DNA from: Desulfocapsa sp.
GTDB taxonomy: Bacteria > Desulfobacterota > Desulfobulbia > Desulfobulbales > Desulfocapsaceae
Assembly: GCA_030635405.1 (NCBI GenBank)
Contig: DAOVZA010000070.1
Span: 1-8,297, forward strand
Direction of reading: 5' to 3'
DNA length: 8,297 nt
The notes below the pieces were generated by a model that did not search any database, had not been told where the DNA came from, and was given only the letters and a program-made list of their open reading frames with translations. The translations under genes and the position numbers were made by a program. Of the stretch, positions 1-7,007 are shown in pieces (within the stretch, counting starts at the first letter, position 1; every line of letters starts with the position of its first letter).

Positions 1-825
1 CGGATGAGCGGCTAATTCTTCTGTTATTGCCTTTTTACCATCATTCAAAGATGATATTTTCTTTTTAAGTTGGGACTGCTGAGTGAGCTGATCGCCAAAA
101 TACATTTCACAGGGAGAAAGAAGATACAAATGAACATCACAATGATTGGACAATGCCTGCAGGCAGTCTAATAAGATCGGGGGAAGGCTATGCACCCCAA
201 ACACCGAAAGACGATTAGGTAACAGTACGCCATGATCGGTATCATTTCTAAGCGCAGCTATCAAATCACGTAAAAACAGGCCACGGTGCCTTGAGTGACC
301 GATTATTTCACGCAGCATATTCCAGAGTTCCATCTGGTATATTTCAGCAGGATTTTTAGTTGCAAGACGACCTTTTTGCCAGCCTGCAACCATTTCAAAA
401 CGCATGATCTGATATTGATCAAAGATATTTGCCAGTTGCAACGCCAGTTGGTAACGCTTTACCCCGCTACTATCAGAAGAGATATAACGATTCAATACCG
501 CAAACTTTTCATCCTCAGCAGTTACATCTCGGAAAATATTTTCAAGATGCCAGCAAAGCTTATCGCGTGAATAGTCTTCAGGGCCGGCCTCAACACCAAG
601 ACGATCAGCCATCAATGCAAAAAAGCGGGTAGGCAGCATATACTCATAGTTGCACCATGAGACAAACTGCTCAGACAAATTCTGGGAAAGCATACGCTCC
701 ATGCCCTGACTCTGAATCAGAAAATACTCGGGACTGAAAGGATCACGTTCCTTATCAACCCGCAACACTTCCGCAAGTTGACGAATAAGATTTTCAGTTC
801 GGTTTGAAAGATGGAGGAAAAACAT
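1..825 (-). CDS. recC: RecC, exodeoxyribonuclease V gamma subunit (N-terminal 275 residues, cut by window edge)
   Basis: RecC is the Chi-recognising, helicase-like but catalytically inactive subunit of the RecBCD helicase-nuclease, which processes double-strand DNA ends in the cytoplasm. Reading the minus strand from ATG at 825 gives an uninterrupted frame to base 1. The beginning MFFLHLSNRTENL matches the usual RecC opening (short strand, then SNR). Family motifs follow: QSQGMERML at residues 38-46, a FDQYQ-type segment near 121-132, VFGVHSLPP near 208-216, and DVHLYLLSPCEMYFGD near 230-245. E. coli RecC is about 1,120 residues, so roughly the first quarter is present. An in-frame TGA at 865-867 bounds the start upstream. 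A TTG three codons before the ATG is possible but less likely. The ribosome site is poor (GGGG). recB and recD, if present, would be expected to the left. The family call is firm. Confidence 0.93.
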   Translation of the reverse strand, partial: MFFLHLSNRTENLIRQLAEVLRVDKERDPFSPEYFLIQSQGMERMLSQNLSEQFVSWCNYEYMLPTRFFALMADRLGVEAGPEDYSRDKLCWHLENIFRDVTAEDEKFAVLNRYISSDSSGVKRYQLALQLANIFDQYQIMRFEMVAGWQKGRLATKNPAEIYQMELWNMLREIIGHSRHRGLFLRDLIAALRNDTDHGVLLPNRLSVFGVHSLPPILLDCLQALSNHCDVHLYLLSPCEMYFGDQLTQQSQLKKKISSLNDGKKAITEELAAHP

Positions 826-932
826 ATGCCCCAAAAAGGTTGAGGGAATCAGTAGCTTCTTGACTCAAAAACGTGCATACTTACACCAAATCAACGAAGC
901 CATAACAGATCATACTATATACTCTCCTTCCA
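826..932. promoter_or_regulatory. Divergent intergenic region between recC and the acetyltransferase gene
   Basis: These 107 bases must hold the promoters of both outward-facing genes. On the plus strand there are -10-like hexamers TACTAT (913-918) and TATACT (918-923) just before the acetyltransferase start, but neither has a good -35 at 16-18 bases. TTGACT at 860-865 resembles a -35 but has no partner at the right distance. No convincing minus-strand promoter for recC was found by eye. The promoters are inferred from gene orientation rather than from clear boxes. Confidence 0.35.
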
Positions 933-1436
933 ATGACCATGCAAATACGTATTGCCAAACCCTGCGATCTCAAACAAATTGTAGCCATCTATAACCAGGC
1001 TATAACAGAAGGAAATTGTACTGCTGACACCGAGACACTCACTGTGGAAGACCGGCAGGAATGGTTTAACAACCATGGCCCGGAAAAGTATCCAATTTAT
1101 ATTGTTGAAGATGAATCAGATAATACTCTCATGGGATGGTGCAGTCTCAGTGCTCATCGCAAGGGAAGAATGGCTTTACAAAATGTTGCCGAAATCAGTT
1201 ACTATGTTGATAAAGATCAAAGAGGAATGGGTGTTGGTAAGTTGCTGATGACACACGCCTTACAAAAAGCACCAACCCTTGGACTTCACAATCTTTTTGC
1301 CATCCTGCTTGATACTAATCTGGTTAGCGTTGCAATTCTCAAGAAATACGGTTTCTCTCAATGGGGACATCTCCCCAATATTGCCGAGTTCGATGATAAA
1401 ATCTGTGGACAATACATTTATGGCAGAAAAATTTAG
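933..1436 (+). CDS. GNAT N-acetyltransferase, phosphinothricin/methionine-sulfone acetyltransferase (Pat/Bar) type
   Basis: This is a 167-residue cytoplasmic acetyltransferase that would transfer acetyl from acetyl-CoA to an amine. Known relatives act on phosphinothricin, methionine sulfone or methionine sulfoximine. The whole length fits that subfamily: an IRIAKPCDLKQIVAIYN opening, TADTET near 30-35, GWCSLS near 68-73, EISYYVD near 87-93, the acetyl-CoA pyrophosphate loop Q96-R97-G98-M99-G100-V101-G102, LLDTN near 125-129, LKKYGF at 136-141, WGHLP near 144-148, and a YIYGRK-type end. The start is ATG 933 or the in-frame ATG 939. Neither has a recognisable Shine-Dalgarno sequence (upstream is pyrimidine-rich), so the choice is uncertain by two residues. 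It appears monocistronic, divergent from recC and closed by a terminator. The native substrate cannot be read from sequence; it may be a general amine or amino-acid-analogue detoxifier. Confidence 0.9.
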   Translation: MTMQIRIAKPCDLKQIVAIYNQAITEGNCTADTETLTVEDRQEWFNNHGPEKYPIYIVEDESDNTLMGWCSLSAHRKGRMALQNVAEISYYVDKDQRGMGVGKLLMTHALQKAPTLGLHNLFAILLDTNLVSVAILKKYGFSQWGHLPNIAEFDDKICGQYIYGRKI

Positions 1437-1456
1437 TATTTCTGCCATATTTTTTT
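1419..1456 (+). terminator. Intrinsic terminator of the acetyltransferase gene, overlapping its 3' end
   Basis: TATGGCAGAAA (1419-1429) pairs perfectly with TTTCTGCCATA (1439-1449), giving an 11-bp stem with a 9-base loop, followed immediately by a run of seven T (1450-1456). The left arm is coding sequence (last codons of the acetyltransferase) and the TAG stop codon (1434-1436) sits in the loop. This separates the acetyltransferase transcript from the sensory operon downstream. Confidence 0.88.
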
Positions 1457-1474
1457 CCCTTCACCTTGTTTTCT

Positions 1475-1545
1475 TTCTCAACAAATGAGAAGATACTTAT
1501 GAATCTACTTTTTATGCGTAAGTATCCTTTTTTCTACTGAAAAAA
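1475..1545 (+). promoter_or_regulatory. Hairpin-rich leader upstream of the sensory operon (terminator- or attenuator-like)
   Basis: Three inverted repeats lie almost end to end. The first is TTCTCA (1475-1480) with TGAGAA (1486-1491), 5-base loop. The second begins at the next base: GATACTTATG (1492-1501) with CGTAAGTATC (1517-1526), 10 bp including one G-T pair and a 15-base loop, followed by six T (1528-1533). The third uses that T run: TTTTTTC (1528-1534) with GAAAAAA (1539-1545), loop TACT. The second hairpin plus T run has the form of an intrinsic terminator, yet it lies 30 bases before an operon start. It could be a backup terminator for the acetyltransferase, a leader attenuator, or, for the first repeat, an operator. 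I saw no clear promoter boxes here, so the transcription start and the role are unknown. Confidence 0.45.
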
Positions 1546-1563
1546 ACTGAGACAAAACCCCTC

Positions 1564-2337
1564 ATGAGAACTTTTCATTACCTCCTGCTGCTTCTCCCGC
1601 TATTGATTTGTGGTTGTGATGCAACCGAGCATCCTTTTAAGGAGGATACCGAAAGAAAAGAAATCCTTGTTTACTGCGGTGCAACGATGCTTCAACCCGT
1701 TATGGAGATAGCAAAAATCGTAGAACAGAAAAAACATTGTTCAGTTAAAATCAGCCATGGCGGCTCGGCCCATCTCGCAAAAGCCATCAAGGTAAATCAA
1801 ATTGGTGAAGTTTTTTTACCCGGTTCCGCTTCCTACATAAAAACCCTGCAAGACGATGGATTAATCTCCGAAACAGTGGAAATCGGACACAATGAAATTG
1901 CTCTTTTCGTTGCCAAGGGAAATCCAAAAAATGTGACTCCTGACCTGAAGAACCTGCTCCGCAACGATCTAAAGGTGGTTATTGGTGCAGATAATGCTGG
2001 AGCCATCGGTAGGGCTACCCGGTTGGTTCTCAGCAAAAAGGGGATTTACAACAAAGTTTTCCAAAATGCTTCTTACATAACAACCGACTCAGAGGGCCTG
2101 GTACACGCATTACGTGACGGAAAGGCAGATGTGGTTTTGAATTGGAGAGCAACCCTCCATATGAAAGAAAACAATCTTTATATTGATGAAATTCGTTTAG
2201 AGGAACATGAAGTAATACGAGAAAAACTTGTCATGGGTTTATTGACAACCAGCAAAAATCCTGAGTTAGGCCGTTGCATTTTTAACCTGGCAACTTCGAA
2301 CCGTGGAAAAGAGATCTTTTCACGCTATGGATTTTAA
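1564..2337 (+). CDS. ModA-like periplasmic substrate-binding lipoprotein, probable sensory partner of the adjacent kinase
   Basis: A 257-residue solute-binding protein of the type 2 periplasmic binding fold, closest in pattern to molybdate-binding ModA. Residues 1-18 form a lipoprotein signal: positive start, Leu-rich core, lipobox I15-C16-G17-C18. Asp19 at +2 predicts inner-membrane retention by the E. coli Lol rule. The mature part shows an ILVYCGATMLQPV first strand and helix (34-46), HGGSAHLAKAI (65-75, matching ModA's Ser-rich anion loop), GHNEIALFVAKGNP (108-121), VVIGADNAGAIGRA (138-151) and the IFSRYGF ending (251-257) typical of ModA. Where ModA has a ligand-contacting Tyr (GIVYGSDA), this protein reads VVLNWRAT (190-197), so the ligand may differ. 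No permease or ATPase gene is adjacent. The stop is three bases from the kinase start, which implies co-expression and probably a sensing rather than import role. The ribosome site is weak. Confidence 0.82.
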   Translation: MRTFHYLLLLLPLLICGCDATEHPFKEDTERKEILVYCGATMLQPVMEIAKIVEQKKHCSVKISHGGSAHLAKAIKVNQIGEVFLPGSASYIKTLQDDGLISETVEIGHNEIALFVAKGNPKNVTPDLKNLLRNDLKVVIGADNAGAIGRATRLVLSKKGIYNKVFQNASYITTDSEGLVHALRDGKADVVLNWRATLHMKENNLYIDEIRLEEHEVIREKLVMGLLTTSKNPELGRCIFNLATSNRGKEIFSRYGF

Positions 2338-2340
2338 ACG

Positions 2341-5094
2341 ATGATATTTCCATCCTTAAAAGAACCGATTATCCGCAGATTGTTGCTCCTTATCCTTGTT
2401 TTCATATTTCTTCTGGCAGGACTGGGGCTTATCCAGAGACAGATGAGTAAAAATGTCATATTCCTACAGTCACTGGTCAACAATGAATCAGTCAAGGTGG
2501 ATTTAAGCTATCTTTCCTACTCCAGATTGCTGACAACTCAGGGATTATTTCAAGATATTTCTCTTGCCCATACCGAAAGAGAACTACAGAAGTTTACCCA
2601 ACAAATAAACCATGAAATTGAAGATTTAATAAATTACTTGTCAGTCATCAACAAGGGTGGATCAACCACACACACTTTCCAGATAAGTTTCACAGATAAG
2701 AGACAACTGGATCGCAGCTTTATTTATAAAAATTACTATCCATATCGGATCAATCTTGAGGTTCTTGAGCTTCGAGCCAAACTCTTTGAATTACCAGGAT
2801 ATATCGCTCTATTTTGGCAAGTAATGAGCGAGACGATTCAGCAGAACATGCTTAATGACGACAGGGATGTTGAATCAGACACTGCTGAACGCCTTCAAAA
2901 TATTTACAAAAGAATTACACCTTTTTTTAATCGTATGCTGGAAAACTCCTACCACATCTATTTCAATGCTCAAAAGGACTTCATAGAATTACAGCAACTA
3001 AGAGACCACAGTCAAAAAAATGCTCAATATTGGTTGTTGGTATTTAGAGTATTGGCCGGAATACTTATTCTGGGTTTAGGTTGGATCATTATCCGTAACA
3101 GCAATGCAATTATCCTGGAGAAGAATTCAATCCAAAATGATCTTCGCCAACAAGCCCTGAGTCTTAAAAACGAGATTGCCCAACGTGAATCCATACAGCT
3201 CCAGTTAAAGGACAGTGAAAAATATTATAGGACGTTAATCGAAGCAAGCCATGATCTTAGCATGATTATAAACCAAGAGGGTATTATCTCCTATGCGAGT
3301 TCATCATCTCAAAATATTCTCGGCTATACTCCTGAACAGATGATTGGAACGAACTTTTTTGGATATTTTCATAAAGATGACATAGAAAAAAGTAAGAAAC
3401 GTCTCAATAACTTCATTCTTTCTCTACAATCCGAAAAGAGTCTTATATTCAGAACTCTTAGCAGTGAAGGATCGTACAAGGTACTGGAAGCCTCTGTCAA
3501 AAATCTTCTGGCTGAACCGACAATCCGTGGGCTGCTACTTTACGCAAGAGATATTACTGCAAAACAGGCTGCAGAAGAACGGTTAAGTCAATTAAAGCTT
3601 GTGGTGGAACAGAACCCTTCCTCCATCGTAATAACTGACCTTGATGGTACAATCCAATATGTAAACAAACAGTTTGAAAAAGTAACAGGTTATACAAGGG
3701 AAGAAGCATTGGGGCAGAACCCAAAAATATTAAACAGTGGACTTACTTCTCCAGAGATATTCAGTGATATGTGGGAGACCCTTCAAAGGGATGAAATCTG
3801 GAATGGAGAGTTTATCAACCGTTCAAAATCTGGTGAAATTTATCACGAAAATGTAATCCTGGCTCCACTGAAAAATGACAGAGATGAAGTTACCCACTAT
3901 GTCGCCGTCAAAGAAAACATTACTGAACTCAAACAGGCTCGAGAAGCAGCTGAGGCATCCAATAAGGCCAAATCTGACTTTTTGTCACGAATGAGTCATG
4001 AACTGCGTACACCGCTTAATGCCATAAATGGATTTTCTGAAATACTCCTTAGAAAAAACAAAAAGCACACTCTTGATGAGCGACAAACCGACCAGGTTAT
4101 TCAGATCAACACTGCAGGGAAGCACCTGCTGGAACTCATCAATGAGATCCTCGATCTTTCCCGAATTGAATCGGGTCAATTAACAGCAACTATTGAACCT
4201 GTCGTCGTTGCCGACATGGTAAGAGACTGCATAGCTCTGATTGGTTCCCTGGCCCTAGAAACTGGTATTTCAATAGAAGTGGAAAAATCCATCGACCAAT
4301 TACCGGCAATACTTGCTGATAGAACCAGAATCAAACAGGTGCTGCTCAACCTGCTTTCAAATGCTATTAAGTATAATCGCCCACAGGGAACGGTGTCCAT
4401 CTCCGGTAAACTCGGTGGTAATATTGTATCCCTGCTGGTAAAGGATTCTGGTATAGGTATTTCAGAAAAACAAATAGACAAACTTTTCATCCCCTTTACC
4501 CGTTTAGGTCAGGATAAATCCGGAATTGAAGGAACGGGAATCGGAATGACCATCACCAAGCAGTTAGTCGAATTAATGAAAGGAAGTTTAAAAGTTGAAA
4601 GTGAAATTGGCATCGGCAGCACTTTTATAGTGAATTTACCTCTTGCAGAGAAAGTGATAAAACAAAAGCCACAATCATCAGAAACCTCCCAGAGCCAAAA
4701 CAACCTGTCTGAAATCAAAAAGATAAAAGGTACGGTTATATATATAGAAGATGACCCTGCTAGTATTCAGCTAATGCGTAGCATAATGGAACAGTGGCCG
4801 GAGGCGGCACTGGTTATCCGTAAAAATGCAGAAAAAGGCATTAAAGCGGTCGCCATGCTTCAACCTGATCTGGTATTTATGGATTTGCAGCTCCCGGGCA
4901 TGAGTGGCCAGGAGGCCTTCGCTGAATTACAGAACAATCCAAAAACAAAAGATATTACAGTTCTCGCACTCAGTGCAGATGCCTCACCCGAAACCATAAA
5001 AAAATATCTGAATCTTGGTTTTGCAGAATACCTGACAAAACCAATTACAACAGCCCAATTAAGCAACACACTTGAGGAATATTGGCCGAGCTAA
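2341..5094 (+). CDS. Membrane-bound hybrid sensor histidine kinase (periplasmic helical sensor, PAS-PAS-HisKA-HATPase-REC)
   Basis: A 917-residue inner-membrane kinase. A first membrane helix (about 12-31) and a second (about 231-252, LLVFRVLAGILILGLGWII) flank a periplasmic region of about 200 residues. That region looks all-helical and resembles the DAHL-type ligand-binding domain (moderate confidence). A coiled-coil linker (about 255-290) leads to two PAS domains (about 290-405 and 413-530). The HisKA H-box FLSRMSHELRTPLN carries phospho-acceptor His553. The ATPase has an N-box with Asn674, G1 DSGIGI (702-707), FIPF (716-719) and G2 GTGIGM (731-736). The C-terminal receiver domain (about 797-915) keeps the acidic pair Asp804/Asp805, phospho-acceptor Asp848, Ser878 and Lys900. 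All catalytic residues look intact. No Hpt domain is present. Translation is probably coupled to the upstream binding-protein gene, as only three bases separate them and no strong ribosome site is visible. Confidence 0.93.
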   Translation: MIFPSLKEPIIRRLLLLILVFIFLLAGLGLIQRQMSKNVIFLQSLVNNESVKVDLSYLSYSRLLTTQGLFQDISLAHTERELQKFTQQINHEIEDLINYLSVINKGGSTTHTFQISFTDKRQLDRSFIYKNYYPYRINLEVLELRAKLFELPGYIALFWQVMSETIQQNMLNDDRDVESDTAERLQNIYKRITPFFNRMLENSYHIYFNAQKDFIELQQLRDHSQKNAQYWLLVFRVLAGILILGLGWIIIRNSNAIILEKNSIQNDLRQQALSLKNEIAQRESIQLQLKDSEKYYRTLIEASHDLSMIINQEGIISYASSSSQNILGYTPEQMIGTNFFGYFHKDDIEKSKKRLNNFILSLQSEKSLIFRTLSSEGSYKVLEASVKNLLAEPTIRGLLLYARDITAKQAAEERLSQLKLVVEQNPSSIVITDLDGTIQYVNKQFEKVTGYTREEALGQNPKILNSGLTSPEIFSDMWETLQRDEIWNGEFINRSKSGEIYHENVILAPLKNDRDEVTHYVAVKENITELKQAREAAEASNKAKSDFLSRMSHELRTPLNAINGFSEILLRKNKKHTLDERQTDQVIQINTAGKHLLELINEILDLSRIESGQLTATIEPVVVADMVRDCIALIGSLALETGISIEVEKSIDQLPAILADRTRIKQVLLNLLSNAIKYNRPQGTVSISGKLGGNIVSLLVKDSGIGISEKQIDKLFIPFTRLGQDKSGIEGTGIGMTITKQLVELMKGSLKVESEIGIGSTFIVNLPLAEKVIKQKPQSSETSQSQNNLSEIKKIKGTVIYIEDDPASIQLMRSIMEQWPEAALVIRKNAEKGIKAVAMLQPDLVFMDLQLPGMSGQEAFAELQNNPKTKDITVLALSADASPETIKKYLNLGFAEYLTKPITTAQLSNTLEEYWPS

Positions 5095-5098
5095 GGAA
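5093..5098 (+). promoter_or_regulatory. Shine-Dalgarno site of the HD-GYP regulator gene
   Basis: AAGGAA overlaps the last two bases of the kinase stop codon (5092-5094) and lies five bases before ATG 5104. It is the clearest ribosome site in the operon and fixes this start. The other two operon genes have weak sites, so the regulator may be made in excess of the kinase. Confidence 0.7.
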
Positions 5099-5103
5099 AT
5101 ACC

Positions 5104-6159
5104 ATGGAAGAAGATATAAAAAATTCAAATATTCTTATTGTTGATGACAATGCCGCCAACATAGCACTGTTGGAAAATCTTCTGGAAGATGAAGGCTACG
5201 AAGAATATACATCTACAACGGATCCACGTACCGTACTGAATCTTTGCCAGGAAGAGGATTTTGATCTTATCCTTCTCGATATCCGCATGCCACACATGAC
5301 GGGAATTGAGGTTATGCAGGAACTTGGTAAACATCTCCCGGGGAGCCAGTATCTTCCCATATTAGTATTAACTGCCCAACTTGATAAGGAAACACGATCA
5401 CAGGCACTCAGCCTTGGGGCCAAAGATTTCTTAACCAAACCATTTCAACATTGGGAGGCACTGCTTCGTATCCGTAATCTGCTGGAGATGCGTTACCACT
5501 TTAAGCAACAGATATCACGTGGAGATGTGCTTGAAAAAGAAGTGGCTGAACGAACGAAAGAAATACGCTCTATACAACTTCAAATTGTTCGTCGTTTAGG
5601 TATGGCAGGTGAGTTCAGAGACAATGAAACAGGTGCCCATGTCATCAGAATGAGTCGTATTTCTGAAATCATTGCCAGAGGTGCCGGGCTTGATGAAAAA
5701 ACCTGTGAACTAATCCTCCATTCAAGCACCATGCACGATGTTGGAAAAATCGGCATACCAGACAACATACTCTTGAAACCTGGCAAATTCACAGAAGAAG
5801 AATGGCAAATCATGAAGAGTCATACGGAGATAGGCACACAGATTATTGGTGACTATCCTGCTGATATATTCTGGATGGGAAGTACAATTGCCCGCTGCCA
5901 TCACGAGAAATGGGACGGTAGCGGATATCCGGCAGGGTTAAAGGGTGAAGACATTCCCATTGCTGCCCGTATTGCGGCAATAAGTGATGTTTTTGATGCA
6001 CTTCTTTCCTCAAGACCCTACAAAGATCCATGGCCTTTAGATAAAGCACTTGATGTGATAAAAGAAAGCTCTGGCAGTCATTTTGATCCGGAGCTGGTGG
6101 ATGTCTTTTTCAATTCTCTTGATGAGATCATAGAGATCCGAGAAGCTTTTCCCGATTGA
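5104..6159 (+). CDS. Response regulator with receiver and HD-GYP cyclic-di-GMP phosphodiesterase domains
   Basis: A 351-residue cytoplasmic regulator (RpfG-like layout). The N-terminal receiver domain (about 8-128) has Asp14/Asp15, phospho-acceptor Asp59 (LILLDIRMP), Thr90 and Lys112-Pro113. A helical linker (about 130-160) joins it to an HD-GYP domain (about 160-345). The metal and catalytic positions are conserved: Glu175 and His179 (NETGAHVIR), His211-Asp212 followed by VGKIGIPD, His240 (HTEIG), His266-His267-Glu, the signature DGSGYP (271-276), and DVFDAL (295-300). An active enzyme would hydrolyse cyclic-di-GMP to pGpG or GMP, commonly promoting motility or biofilm release. It starts nine bases after the kinase stop and is the obvious output of that kinase. 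No DNA-binding domain is present, so the output is enzymatic or by protein contact. Confidence 0.95.
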   Translation: MEEDIKNSNILIVDDNAANIALLENLLEDEGYEEYTSTTDPRTVLNLCQEEDFDLILLDIRMPHMTGIEVMQELGKHLPGSQYLPILVLTAQLDKETRSQALSLGAKDFLTKPFQHWEALLRIRNLLEMRYHFKQQISRGDVLEKEVAERTKEIRSIQLQIVRRLGMAGEFRDNETGAHVIRMSRISEIIARGAGLDEKTCELILHSSTMHDVGKIGIPDNILLKPGKFTEEEWQIMKSHTEIGTQIIGDYPADIFWMGSTIARCHHEKWDGSGYPAGLKGEDIPIAARIAAISDVFDALLSSRPYKDPWPLDKALDVIKESSGSHFDPELVDVFFNSLDEIIEIREAFPD

Positions 6160-6194
6160 TCTCTTCTGAGTTCCCCCCTCACTTACTCTACTCC

Positions 6195-7007
6195 TCAGTC
6201 GCCACGTTCAATGGACATAATGAGGCAGTTTGGCCCTCCCATCCCCTTTGCAAACTCACCCAGATCAAGATTATGAACAACAAACTTCTCTTCTTCTAAA
6301 CGTTTTATAACCACTGAATTTGAACGATTTATGATCAGTTCATTATTTCCTAAACAGATTATATTTGCAGTGGTATCACCGCCACAGGAAATGGCAATCC
6401 CTTCAAATCCAGCAATATCTTGCACCGATATCAAATCATCGCAATAGAGCAGTTTTCTGGGCCCAATTGTTATCAGTATCTTATCAAGATGTAAAATGCT
6501 CTCGGGAAGCTCTATAACCCGAACCTCGTAACCCATCGTCATTAACAGGGCAGAGAGCTGCTCTACTCCTTCTGTATTGGTACGCAGAGACTGCCCGATA
6601 AAGGCAACATCTCCAGCCAGAACCACATCACCACCTTCCACTGTTCCTGGTGCTTTAATTTCACCCACACAGATCTCACCCGCTGTATCCAGGGCTTTTG
6701 CCATCCATGCATCTTCACCCTGGCGACTGTCGAGTCCCAAACGGAGTTTTATATATCCCTTTGGAGTAGACAACGCAGTGTCACGCGTAAAAACAGAGTT
6801 TGGATGATCTGCAAGCTCTGTAAGATCCAGCACTTCAGCGCCGAAATCTTTAAGAGTTGCTTTCAGTATATCGTGCTGCTGAACTGCAAGTTCTGGATTC
6901 CCAAGATCACCAATATTATGTTTTTCAAGGTCATTTGCTCGTGCATATTCATATTTCGGAGTGCTGACAACAACCCGTTTCAAAGCTTCCCCTTCATTTC
7001 TTAGCAT
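6195..7007 (-). CDS. Guanidino-group-modifying enzyme (DDAH / arginine-deiminase-like amidinotransferase superfamily)
   Basis: A 270-residue pentein-fold hydrolase predicted to attack the guanidinium carbon of arginine, methylated arginine or a related compound through a covalent thiouronium intermediate. Numbering from ATG 7007, visible motifs are VFTRDTA with Asp76, EGGDVV with Glu124, LHLDK with catalytic His173, and GGPNCLIMSIER with nucleophile Cys261, a complete Cys-His-Glu set. The length matches dimethylarginine dimethylaminohydrolases (about 255-280). True arginine deiminase is about 410 residues with an extra helical insert that is absent here, although the HLD and GGP-N-C motifs look deiminase-like. 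The substrate is therefore open. Start choice: a TTG at 7022 is in frame, but GAGGA (7020-7016) lies eight bases before ATG 7007, making the ATG the likely start. The gene converges on the HD-GYP gene with a 35-base gap. Confidence 0.85.
   Translation of the reverse strand: MLRNEGEALKRVVVSTPKYEYARANDLEKHNIGDLGNPELAVQQHDILKATLKDFGAEVLDLTELADHPNSVFTRDTALSTPKGYIKLRLGLDSRQGEDAWMAKALDTAGEICVGEIKAPGTVEGGDVVLAGDVAFIGQSLRTNTEGVEQLSALLMTMGYEVRVIELPESILHLDKILITIGPRKLLYCDDLISVQDIAGFEGIAISCGGDTTANIICLGNNELIINRSNSVVIKRLEEEKFVVHNLDLGEFAKGMGGPNCLIMSIERGD

Noticed and set aside
295..632. Overlapping plus-strand open frames of 67-91 codons
   Set aside because: They lie opposite recC, whose minus-strand frame carries clear family motifs. 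Their translations look like shadows with no domain or ribosome site.
860..888. TTGACT at 860-865 as a -35 element for the acetyltransferase
   Set aside because: No -10-like hexamer lies 16-18 bases downstream; the TA-rich boxes are more than 40 bases away.
4176..4490. Minus-strand open frame of 104 codons inside the kinase gene
   Set aside because: It is antisense to the conserved HisKA/HATPase region, and its Ser/Ile-rich composition is typical of a shadow frame.
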